A stretch of 5,522 nucleotides of DNA. Source: DIGJ01 sp031553075. Lineage in GTDB: Bacteria; Bacillota; Clostridia; Lachnospirales; Lachnospiraceae. The position numbers and the translations under genes were made by a program. The stretch is from positions 1 through 5,522 of the forward strand of contig JAVBLX010000053.1 of the NCBI GenBank assembly GCA_031553075.1, given 5' to 3'. The notes under the pieces are model-generated. The model saw only the letters and a program-made list of their open reading frames with translations. It ran no database searches and was not told the DNA's origin. Below are positions 1-5,452 of this stretch, piece after piece; position 1 is the stretch's first letter, and each line of letters opens with the position of its first letter.

Positions 1-474
1 TGTGATTTCCCGAACCCCGCCAGTATAGTTCTTGTAAGGTGAATTTAGGATAATGGTTATTTCTTTCCCAGCATCTTCACTGTTAAGCTCAATTAAGTTC
101 CAGTTGCTTCCAATCGCTTTACTCTGAAAAAGCCGCTCATCCGTTCCCCGCTCATAAATTCTTTTCTGCCCAACATAAACTACAATGGATTGGTGAGAGG
201 TACGGAGTAATAAAGAAGGACGTTTTATCAATTCTCTTGGCAGAACGTTTTTAATTACTAAATCTTCTCCCGGTTTTATATCCAGTACTGCTGGAAGCTT
301 AATGGGAACCTCCTGACCACCTTTCTCATGAAGCCAGGATGCTGGCAAATAGCTGACTTTTTCCTTATTAAAACTCAAATCTTCTACATTATATTTCATC
401 GCCAAACAAACCATAATCATAATGGTACTGATTATGGTTCCATAGAATAAAATGTGTTTAAATTTCCTGTTCAT
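1..474 (-). CDS. N-terminal part of a membrane-anchored sensor-type protein (runs off the left edge)
   Basis: Reading from the ATG at 474-472, the frame stays open for 158 codons to the window edge, so the 3' end is missing. A GAGGG ribosome binding site lies 8 bases before the ATG. Residues 1-7 are basic (R3, K4, K6) and residues 8-26 form a hydrophobic segment, which fits an uncleaved signal anchor or signal peptide. Residues 43-158 look like an extracytoplasmic beta-sandwich: LPASW near 43, RTSHQ at 91, YVGQKRIYERG near 100-110, GSNWNLIEL at 122-130 and SPYKNY at 145-150. From memory of the family, this region is typical of clostridial sensor proteins in which a ligand-binding beta-sandwich is followed by several membrane helices and a cytoplasmic GGDEF, EAL or kinase domain. 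The output domain is outside the window, so the signalling role is inferred. The coding call is firm and the function is moderate. Confidence 0.72.
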   Translation of the reverse strand, partial: MNRKFKHILFYGTIISTIMIMVCLAMKYNVEDLSFNKEKVSYLPASWLHEKGGQEVPIKLPAVLDIKPGEDLVIKNVLPRELIKRPSLLLRTSHQSIVVYVGQKRIYERGTDERLFQSKAIGSNWNLIELNSEDAGKEITIILNSPYKNYTGGVREIT

Positions 475-503
475 AAAACATACCCTCAAATTTAATCTGC
501 TAT

Positions 504-509
504 ATTATA
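504..509 (-). promoter_or_regulatory. Candidate -10 box for the sensor-type gene
   Basis: The minus strand carries a perfect TATAAT 29 bases upstream of the ATG at 474, inside the 64-base gap after the dus gene. The matching -35 position with a 17-base spacer (527-532, TGCTAC) is poor, so the promoter may need an activator or the match may be chance. If real, transcription would start near 497 and the sensor gene would be expressed separately from the fhs run upstream. Confidence 0.4.
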
Positions 510-538
510 CGCTAGGACTCCCAAAAGTAGCAGAAAAG

Positions 539-1462
539 TCATTTTTCAAACAAGCTTCTCACAATCGCCTCATACTCCCCTGCTTTTTCAGCCTTTCTAA
601 TTTTCTTCCCCACTTTTTCCGAATGGGGAAACATCCCTATCATATAGGACCAAATTTCTTTCATCTTGAATAGTGTAGCTTTATCTCCATAAAGAACCTC
701 TTGATAATCTAGAGACACCTTATCATGAAACTCCTTCAGCAACTGTTTGGTCATTGGCGATTCCCCTTTGATTTCATTAAGTAAACCAGGATTTCCAATT
801 AATCCTCTTCCCAGCATTACCCTTTCTACCTGTGGAAACTCCTTTGAAAACCGCTCATAATCGGTTACTGTAAAAATATCGCCATTATATCCGACCGGAC
901 ATCTGCTTTTTACCAGGGCCTCTTGAAAGGTCGCCCAGTTTGGCTTATTTTTATAATAATCCTTTTGTACCCTTGGATGAATGATTAATTCCTCCAAGGG
1001 ATATTTATTAAAAATTGAAATTAATTGGTGGAACTCTTCCGGATTCTCTTTTCCGATTCTGGTTTTCACCGATATTTTGGTCACATCTGCTGAAAAAACC
1101 GCTTCCAGAAATGCATCCAATCGTTCCGGCTGAGCCAGGAAACCTGAGCCCTTCCCTTTTGCAACCACCGTTCCCGAAGGACATCCCAGGTTTAGATTAA
1201 CCTCCTGATAGCCAAACTCCTTAAGCTGCTTGGAAAGCCTGATAAAATCATCAGCATGATTACTTAATATTTGTGGAACCAGAGGTATCCCCAGATTGTT
1301 TTCCGGCAGAATATCATTTAGTTCCTTCGACTTTAGTTTCATATTCTGCGTCGTTGAAATAAACGGGGTGAAATATTTATCCACATTCCCCCCAAAAGTA
1401 TGATATGCATTTCTGTAAATGTATCCGGTAATTCCTTCTAAGGGCGCAAAATAATACTTCAT
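539..1462 (-). CDS. tRNA-dihydrouridine synthase family protein (DusB/DusC-like)
   Basis: This 307-residue cytoplasmic flavoenzyme is predicted to reduce specific uridines in tRNA to dihydrouridine using FMN and NAD(P)H. Landmarks appear in family order. The N-terminal FAPLEGITG (5-13) begins the TIM barrel and its FMN site. NLNLGCPSG (89-97) carries the catalytic acid Cys94, followed by the K102-G-K-G-S-G loop. SVKTRIG (131-137) is a substrate and FMN-binding segment. HPR (162-164) matches the usual H-x-R. YNGDI (192-196) and LGRGLIGNPGL (217-227) bind the FMN phosphate. Residues from about 240 form the small helical tRNA-binding domain. Length and motifs indicate an intact gene. An AGGAG site at 1472-1476 lies 9 bases from the ATG. 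It starts 31 bases after the flavodoxin gene and probably shares its transcript. The exact Dus subgroup and target uridine cannot be read from the sequence, so no symbol is given. Confidence 0.93.
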   Translation of the reverse strand: MKYYFAPLEGITGYIYRNAYHTFGGNVDKYFTPFISTTQNMKLKSKELNDILPENNLGIPLVPQILSNHADDFIRLSKQLKEFGYQEVNLNLGCPSGTVVAKGKGSGFLAQPERLDAFLEAVFSADVTKISVKTRIGKENPEEFHQLISIFNKYPLEELIIHPRVQKDYYKNKPNWATFQEALVKSRCPVGYNGDIFTVTDYERFSKEFPQVERVMLGRGLIGNPGLLNEIKGESPMTKQLLKEFHDKVSLDYQEVLYGDKATLFKMKEIWSYMIGMFPHSEKVGKKIRKAEKAGEYEAIVRSLFEK

Positions 1463-1493
1463 ATGGAAATGCTCCTAATAATCATTTATTGCT

Positions 1494-2120
1494 TTATCGA
1501 ATAAAATTAGTCCACTTTCTTGGTTTCTCTGGACCAGGAGGATTGATTCCTGCTTCTTTTCCGGCTTCTATACAACGCAGCATCCAAGCCATATTTCTTC
1601 CCAAAACCCGCATTACCTGCATGCCTTCCTCATCCTGCCGAACTTCATCCGGCGTACTGCCATGAACCATGTTCCAATATTGAGATGGCACCATGGGCAT
1701 ATTACTAATGGCAAAATATTTATTTAACTGATCAAGCGCTGCCGTGGTTCCAGCCCTTCTGGCTGATACAACCGCAGCTCCTGGCTTATGACGAAAATTG
1801 CCGCTGGCAGCAAAAAAAACACGATCCAAAAAAGTAGTAATTGTACTGTTTGCGGAAGCATAATGTACGGCTCCGCCGAAAATAAAACCGTCGTATTCCT
1901 TTGCCATTTCAATTACTTCATTCACTTTGTCATTCGTCACACATTTATGACCATTGGTATGACACCAGCCACATCCCAGGCAACCTTTTATCGGTTCTGT
2001 TCCCAGCTGATAAATAGTAGCTTCAACGCCTTCTTCCATAAGGGCATCTGCAACTTCCTTTAACGCAGTATATGTACAGCCCTCTTTATGAGGGCTTCCA
2101 TTAATCAATAATACTTTCAT
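1494..2120 (-). CDS. Flavodoxin-fold NAD(P)H-dependent reductase / iron-sulfur flavoprotein-like protein
   Basis: This is a 208-residue soluble protein of the NADPH-dependent FMN reductase / flavodoxin-like family. It opens with a beta strand and the FMN-phosphate loop NGSPHKEGCTYTAL (7-20). The segment FGGAVHYASANSTITTFLDR (81-100) is the second FMN-contacting region, with the FLDR ending typical of the family. Between them, Cys47-x2-Cys50-x2-Cys53-x6-Cys60 matches the compact cysteine spacing (Cx2Cx2Cx4-7C) described for the 4Fe-4S site of archaeal and clostridial iron-sulfur flavoproteins. A bound cluster is therefore plausible but not shown. The physiological electron donor and acceptor are unknown. 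The start is supported by GGGAG 7 bases before the ATG. The gene begins 45 bases after the fhs stop with no terminator between, and its leader closely resembles the fhs leader. Confidence 0.9.
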   Translation of the reverse strand: MKVLLINGSPHKEGCTYTALKEVADALMEEGVEATIYQLGTEPIKGCLGCGWCHTNGHKCVTNDKVNEVIEMAKEYDGFIFGGAVHYASANSTITTFLDRVFFAASGNFRHKPGAAVVSARRAGTTAALDQLNKYFAISNMPMVPSQYWNMVHGSTPDEVRQDEEGMQVMRVLGRNMAWMLRCIEAGKEAGINPPGPEKPRKWTNFIR

Positions 2121-2159
2121 ACTTAAACTCCCATCTGTGTGCTACTGCCCACGTATAAA
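2121..2159 (-). promoter_or_regulatory. Structured leader before the flavodoxin gene, matching the fhs leader
   Basis: On the minus strand the order is TTTATACG, then 15 variable bases, AGATGGGAG (which holds the Shine-Dalgarno GGGAG), 7 bases, and ATG. The last G of the first box plus the 15 bases can fold into a 16-nt hairpin with G-C, U-A and G-C pairs, one G-A mismatch, G-C and C-G pairs, and an AGUA loop. The fhs leader at 3837-3875 has the same parts at the same distances; together they match at 27 of 39 ungapped positions before the ATG. The function is unknown. It sits in an intergenic gap inside a likely operon, so it would act on translation or RNA processing rather than on initiation of transcription. 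Confidence 0.5.
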
Positions 2160-2165
2160 CTTTTC

Positions 2166-3836
2166 CTAAAATAGTCCCGTTATAGTACCTTCATCATCTA
2201 CATCAATACCTTCTGCCGCCGGAACCTTTGGAAGTCCTGGCATGGTCATAATTTCTCCAGTAATCGCAACGACAAAACCAGCTCCTGCCGAAACATATAC
2301 CTCGCGAATATTTACATTAAAGCCTTCCGGACGTCCCAGCAGCGTCGGATCATCGGATAGGGAATATTGATTCTTCGCCATACAGACAGGGAAATTACCA
2401 AAGCCCATCTCTTCAATACGCTTAATCGCTTTGGCCGCGCAACCATCAATGGTAATACTTCCGGCACCATAAATTTTCTTTGCAACTGTCTCAATCTTTT
2501 CCCTAATAGACAGAGAATCTTCATAAAGTGGTTTAAAATGGCTTTCTTTTGTTTCCAGCGTTTCGATTACTTTTTCGGCCAAAGCAACACCACCTTCGCC
2601 ACCATGCTCCCATACCTCGGAAAGAGCAAACTCACAGCCCTTGCTTTCGCAGAATTCTTTGACAAATTCCAGTTCTGCCGGAGTATCGGTTACAAAACGG
2701 TTTAAGGTTACCACACAAGGTACGCCATACTGATGAATGTTTTCAATATGTTTCTCCAGATTTACAATACCCTTTTTCAGGGCTTCCAGGTTTTCTGGTC
2801 CGAGATCGGATTTTGCCACACCACCATTGTATTTTAATGCACGTACCGTTGCTACTAAAACCACTGCATCTGGTTTTAAACCGGCCATACGACATTTTAT
2901 ATCAAAGAATTTTTCAGCGCCAAGGTCTGCTCCAAAGCCTGCTTCCGTCACCACATAATCAGCCAGCTTTAATGCTGTTTTGGTTGCTCTTACACTGTTG
3001 CAACCATGAGCAATATTAGCAAATGGTCCACCGTGAATAATTGCTGGTGTATTCTCCAGGGTCTGAATCAGGTTTGGCCGGATGGCATCCTTTAATAAAG
3101 CTGCCATCGCACCGACTGCTTTTAAATCCTTTGCCGTAACTGGTTCTCCCTTACGATTGTATGCTGCAACAATCCTTCCTAATCGTGCTTTTAAATCGCT
3201 CATGTTATCAGCAAGACAAAGAATTGCCATAATTTCTGACGCAACGGTAATAATAAAGTGGTCTTCTCTTACCACGCCATCCATCTTCCGTCCCATTCCA
3301 ACAATGATATTACGAAGGGCCCGGTCATTCATGTCCTCGCAGCGTTTCCATACGACCTGTTTGGTATCAATATCCAGTGCATTCCCCTGTTGGATATGGT
3401 TATCCAGCATTGCCGCCAGTAAATTATTAGCGGAAGTAATGGCATGAAAATCCCCTGTGAAATGCAGGTTCAAATCCTCCATTGGCACTACCTGGGCATA
3501 TCCGCCGCCAGCGGCTCCACCTTTTACACCAAAACATGGTCCTAGGGATGGCTCTCTTAAAGCAATCACTGCCCTTTTCCCCATTTTTCCAAATGCCTGA
3601 CCCAAACCAACACTGGTCGTGGTCTTTCCTTCTCCTGCCGGAGTCGGATTGATGGCAGTAACTAAAATAAGTTTTCCATCTTTATTGTCTTTTACTTTGT
3701 CCCATAAGGTGTCGGCAAATTTTGCTTTGTATTTTCCATAAAAATCCAGATCTTCTTCCTCAATATTAAGAAGTGCCGCCACTTCTCTGATATGGTTCAT
3801 CTTTGCTTCCTGGGCAATTTGAATATCTGTTTTCAT
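2166..3836 (-). CDS. fhs: Formate-tetrahydrofolate ligase (10-formyl-THF synthetase)
   Basis: This cytoplasmic enzyme joins formate to tetrahydrofolate at the cost of ATP, giving 10-formyl-THF for purines, formyl-Met-tRNA and, in acetogens, the methyl branch of the Wood-Ljungdahl pathway. The protein is 556 residues, the usual bacterial length. The nucleotide-binding loop TPAGEGKTT lies at 65-73. REPSLGP (94-100) leads into the family signature GVKGGAAGGGY (103-113), and the second signature VATVRALKYNGG is at 328-339. The C-terminus ends normally at ITGLF. The frame is open a further 42 codons upstream to 3962, but ATG 3836 is chosen because it gives the family's MKTDIQIAQ-type N-terminus, has GGGAG 7 bases before it (3844-3848), and lies downstream of the candidate promoter at 3894-3922. 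It is the first gene of a run with the flavodoxin and dus genes. Its own leader is structured. Confidence 0.98.
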   Translation of the reverse strand: MKTDIQIAQEAKMNHIREVAALLNIEEEDLDFYGKYKAKFADTLWDKVKDNKDGKLILVTAINPTPAGEGKTTTSVGLGQAFGKMGKRAVIALREPSLGPCFGVKGGAAGGGYAQVVPMEDLNLHFTGDFHAITSANNLLAAMLDNHIQQGNALDIDTKQVVWKRCEDMNDRALRNIIVGMGRKMDGVVREDHFIITVASEIMAILCLADNMSDLKARLGRIVAAYNRKGEPVTAKDLKAVGAMAALLKDAIRPNLIQTLENTPAIIHGGPFANIAHGCNSVRATKTALKLADYVVTEAGFGADLGAEKFFDIKCRMAGLKPDAVVLVATVRALKYNGGVAKSDLGPENLEALKKGIVNLEKHIENIHQYGVPCVVTLNRFVTDTPAELEFVKEFCESKGCEFALSEVWEHGGEGGVALAEKVIETLETKESHFKPLYEDSLSIREKIETVAKKIYGAGSITIDGCAAKAIKRIEEMGFGNFPVCMAKNQYSLSDDPTLLGRPEGFNVNIREVYVSAGAGFVVAITGEIMTMPGLPKVPAAEGIDVDDEGTITGLF

Positions 3837-3875
3837 CTTTAAGCTCCCATCTGCCCGCTTCGACGGGCGTATAAA
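3837..3875 (-). promoter_or_regulatory. Structured leader before fhs
   Basis: On the minus strand the leader reads TTTATACG, 15 bases, AGATGGGAG, 7 bases, ATG. Positions 3868-3853 form a compact hairpin: five Watson-Crick pairs (G-C, C-G, C-G, C-G, G-C), one U-G pair, and a CGAA loop. The spacing equals that of the flavodoxin leader at 2121-2159, and the stem pairs differ by compensatory changes. The CCCGUC in the 5' arm and loop (3867-3862) could instead pair with GAUGGG (3851-3846), which covers the Shine-Dalgarno; the two folds exclude each other. This does not match the ZTP or THF riboswitch consensus as I recall it. The role is inferred only. Confidence 0.5.
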
Positions 3876-3893
3876 TCGAGTATTTCTCTTGGT

Positions 3894-3922
3894 ATTGTAC
3901 CATGAAACGTCTTTGGTTGAAA
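3894..3922 (-). promoter_or_regulatory. fhs: Candidate promoter of fhs
   Basis: The minus strand has TACAAT (3899-3894, 5 of 6 to the -10 consensus) with TTTCAA (3922-3917, weak -35) at a 17-base spacing. Transcription would begin near 3887 and leave a leader of about 50 bases containing the hairpin element. The weak -35 lies within the inverted repeat at 3905-3929, which would make it sensitive to a bound regulator. Confidence 0.45.
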
Positions 3923-3929
3923 GACATTT
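3905..3929. promoter_or_regulatory. Candidate operator: 25-bp inverted repeat between divergent promoters
   Basis: Two 10-base arms, AAACGTCTTT (3905-3914) and AAAGACATTT (3920-3929), are complementary at 9 of 10 positions around the 5-base spacer GGTTG. The core GTCTTT/AAAGAC is perfect; the single mismatch is 3908/3926. The repeat overlaps the -35 box and spacer of the fhs promoter and ends 11 bases before the -35 of the ATP-grasp gene. It lies upstream of both predicted transcription starts, so it would act as DNA, probably for a dimeric regulator. No regulator gene is visible in the window. Confidence 0.4.
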
Positions 3930-3940
3930 TATTTCTTTTA

Positions 3941-3969
3941 TTGAGTTTTTCATTTGGTTCATGTATACT
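3941..3969 (+). promoter_or_regulatory. Promoter of the ATP-grasp gene
   Basis: TTGAGT (3941-3946, 4 of 6) and TATACT (3964-3969, 5 of 6) are separated by exactly 17 bases. Transcription would start near 3976, giving an untranslated leader of about 29 bases that contains the ribosome binding site at 3989-3994. Because the boxes lie downstream of the in-frame ATG at 3954, they argue for the later start at 4005. Confidence 0.6.
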
Positions 3970-4004
3970 TTGAAGCGAATGAAAGGAAAGGAAGAAATAA
4001 AATT

Positions 4005-4937
4005 ATGGGAAACTATACTTCAAACTTTGCGGTTATAATCAGAGAAATCTGCGAAGAAGAAGGCATCGAATGTATACCCTTGTCAGATTCATGGGCCTTC
4101 TATTTTAAATTTGATGAGAAAGAAGCATATATATATGGATATCAGTTTGGCCTAAACTCGGCTGTGGCTCAATCTATCTGTTCCGACAAAAGTACCACCA
4201 GTGATGTCTTGAGCCTGCATAACATACCAAATGTTCCACATATCTGCTGTATGTCACCACTTGCTATGGACTATGCTAATCCAAAAGGAAACTTTAAGAC
4301 AATTGAAGATATGTTGAAAAAGCATGGAAACATTGTCTTAAAGGACAACCATGGAACCGGTGGCGATTTGGTATTTCTCGCCTCAAATCTACTGGAAGCG
4401 GAACATGCTGCACATAAAATCTTTACCAAAGGAGACATGGCAGTAAGCCCGTACCTGCCGATTGATGAAGAATATCGCATTATCATTTTGGAACATGAAG
4501 TAATGCTTGCCTACTCCAAAATACGTCCACATTTAAAAGGAAATGGTTCTTCTACACTTGTAGAGCTTTATAATCAATACCTTTCAGATGGTGGCATGCT
4601 CCCACTTCCCCAAGGAAATAACACCAGCTTAAATCATATATTAGAAAAAGAAGAAATCTATCCCCTTCACTGGAAGCACAATCTTGGACAAGGAGCCACC
4701 TCCAACGTTATCTCCGACCTAAGTGAAATTAGCGATATTACTCAGCTTGCACGAAAAGCGGCTAATGCACTTGATATCACATTTGCTTCTGTGGATATTA
4801 TCAAGGTAACTGGAAACTATCAGGTTTTGGAGGTAAACAGCGGCGTCATGATGGAGTATCTTTCTAAGGAAACACCAGCTTTGCGCCAGACTGCGAAAGA
4901 AATTTATCGTAAGGCATTGCTAAAATCCCTACATTAG
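4005..4937 (+). CDS. ATP-grasp domain protein, likely a RimK/glutathione-synthase-like ligase of unknown substrate
   Basis: This soluble 310-residue protein has the layout of an ATP-grasp carboxylate-amine ligase, which activates a carboxylate as an acyl phosphate and joins it to an amine. Residues 1-60 would be the pre-ATP-grasp region. A DKSTTSDVLSLHNIPNVP segment (61-78) resembles the entry helix of the ATP-grasp fold. VLKDNHGTGGD (111-121) supplies the ATP-binding lysine and flexible glycine loop. DEEYRIIIL (154-162) is the central strand with the conserved arginine. KHNLGQGA (224-231) is a second loop. D264, E276 and N278 (in LEVNSG) are the expected Mg-ATP ligands. The acceptor and donor cannot be told from sequence. 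An in-frame ATG at 3954 would add 17 residues but is upstream of the -10 box; ATG 4005 has AGGAAG (3989-3994) 10 bases before it. It is transcribed away from fhs and shares its control region. Confidence 0.85.
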   Translation: MGNYTSNFAVIIREICEEEGIECIPLSDSWAFYFKFDEKEAYIYGYQFGLNSAVAQSICSDKSTTSDVLSLHNIPNVPHICCMSPLAMDYANPKGNFKTIEDMLKKHGNIVLKDNHGTGGDLVFLASNLLEAEHAAHKIFTKGDMAVSPYLPIDEEYRIIILEHEVMLAYSKIRPHLKGNGSSTLVELYNQYLSDGGMLPLPQGNNTSLNHILEKEEIYPLHWKHNLGQGATSNVISDLSEISDITQLARKAANALDITFASVDIIKVTGNYQVLEVNSGVMMEYLSKETPALRQTAKEIYRKALLKSLH

Positions 4938-4970
4938 TGCTATACTTCGTCCAAATATGACCAATCAAAA

Positions 4971-5009
4971 AAGGACAATAATTAGGCATTACTGTCTAAT
5001 TATGTCCTT
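4971..5009 (-). terminator. Hairpin terminator between convergent genes
   Basis: The arms pair over 6 bp (AAGGAC/GTCCTT), then a bulged A at 4977, then 8 bp (ATAATTAG/CTAATTAT), then three more pairs including one G-T, closing on a 4-base loop. On the minus strand the stem is followed by a T-run (six Ts at 4972-4967, four of them past the stem), so it is best oriented to end the ABC remnant, whose stop codon is 25 bases upstream. It begins 33 bases after the ATP-grasp stop codon and may also stop plus-strand transcription, although the T-run is weak on that side. Confidence 0.8.
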
Positions 5010-5034
5010 ATCACTCTATTCTAATTAAAATAAG

Positions 5035-5427
5035 CTACAAACATTCTTCCAATGAAATAATATGTACTTCTTCAAAAGAAATAAGAAATTCATCCATATG
5101 ACTTGTAATAATAATGTTTCTTTCCTTTTCGATTAATCCTTTCATAATTTCAATTATAATCTCTCGATTCGTTTTATCAACAGAAGCAAATGGCTCATCA
5201 AAAATATACCATTTTTTCTCCATACTTGAGATTATAGAAAAAAAAAGTAATTTCTCTTCTCCACCAGATAATTTTCCGACTTGTTTGTTCCATATATTTT
5301 TAAAATCAAATAAATTATGATATCTTTCAACGTGTTCAAAATAATATTGTTTATAATTTTTAATATTATCAAGTCGAAGCAAAAATTGAACTAAATCTCT
5401 TGATGTTACTGATTTCTTGTTCTGACA
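5035..5427 (-). pseudogene. 5'-truncated ABC transporter ATP-binding protein
   Basis: The open frame runs from about 5427 to a TAG at 5037-5035 and encodes the C-terminal half of an ABC ATPase. Counting from the TTG at 5382, the signature LSGGE is at 38-42, Walker B YIFDEP at 59-64, the D-loop SVD at 67-69 and the switch histidine TSH at 93-95. Family-like sequence continues upstream of that TTG for roughly 10-15 codons (SRDLVQFLLRL-like), then meets stops at 5428-5430 and 5437-5439. The Walker A loop and Q-loop region, normally about 70-100 residues further upstream, are absent in every frame up to the window edge. There is no ATG and no ribosome binding site, so the fragment cannot make a working ATPase. 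G+C is 24% over 5041-5400 (88 of 360), far below the genes to its left, which suggests acquisition by transfer. The transported substrate is unknown. Confidence 0.75.
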
Positions 5428-5452
5428 TCATTTAGATTAGCTACCCTGTCAG
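5401..5452. repeat. Two overlapping inverted repeats at the ABC truncation point
   Basis: TGATGT (5401-5406) pairs with ACATCA (5425-5430), and CTGACA (5422-5427) pairs with TGTCAG (5447-5452); all arms are perfect over 6 bases. They share the segment 5425-5427, so only one stem can form at a time. They straddle the point where the ABC reading frame ends and base composition changes. Confidence 0.4.

Noticed and set aside
452..673. Plus-strand open frame across the sensor/dus gap
   Set aside because: It overlaps the dus C-terminus and the sensor start on the opposite strand, and shows no recognisable protein features.
2367..3447. Several plus-strand open frames opposite fhs
   Set aside because: They are antisense shadows of a strongly conserved gene, with no family resemblance and no supporting start signals.
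3837..3887. ZTP (pfl) or tetrahydrofolate riboswitch upstream of fhs
   Set aside because: Both are plausible for this gene, but the leader of about 50 bases is too short and the conserved cores, as I recall them, are not present on the transcribed strand.
3837..3962. A 42-residue N-terminal extension of Fhs starting at 3962
   Set aside because: It has no family resemblance, contains the candidate fhs promoter and hairpin leader, and ATG 3836 gives the normal length with a well-placed ribosome binding site.
3954..4004. Earlier in-frame ATG for the ATP-grasp gene
   Set aside because: The -10 box at 3964-3969 lies downstream of it, no ribosome binding site precedes it, and the added 17 residues look like untranslated sequence rich in purines.
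5114..5320. Plus-strand open frame across the ABC remnant
   Set aside because: It is the antisense shadow of the ABC motifs, low in complexity because of the AT-rich sequence, with no ribosome binding site.
5035..5382. A complete small ABC protein starting at TTG 5382
   Set aside because: ABC-like sequence continues upstream of the TTG, there is no ribosome binding site, and Walker A is missing, so a truncated gene is the better call.
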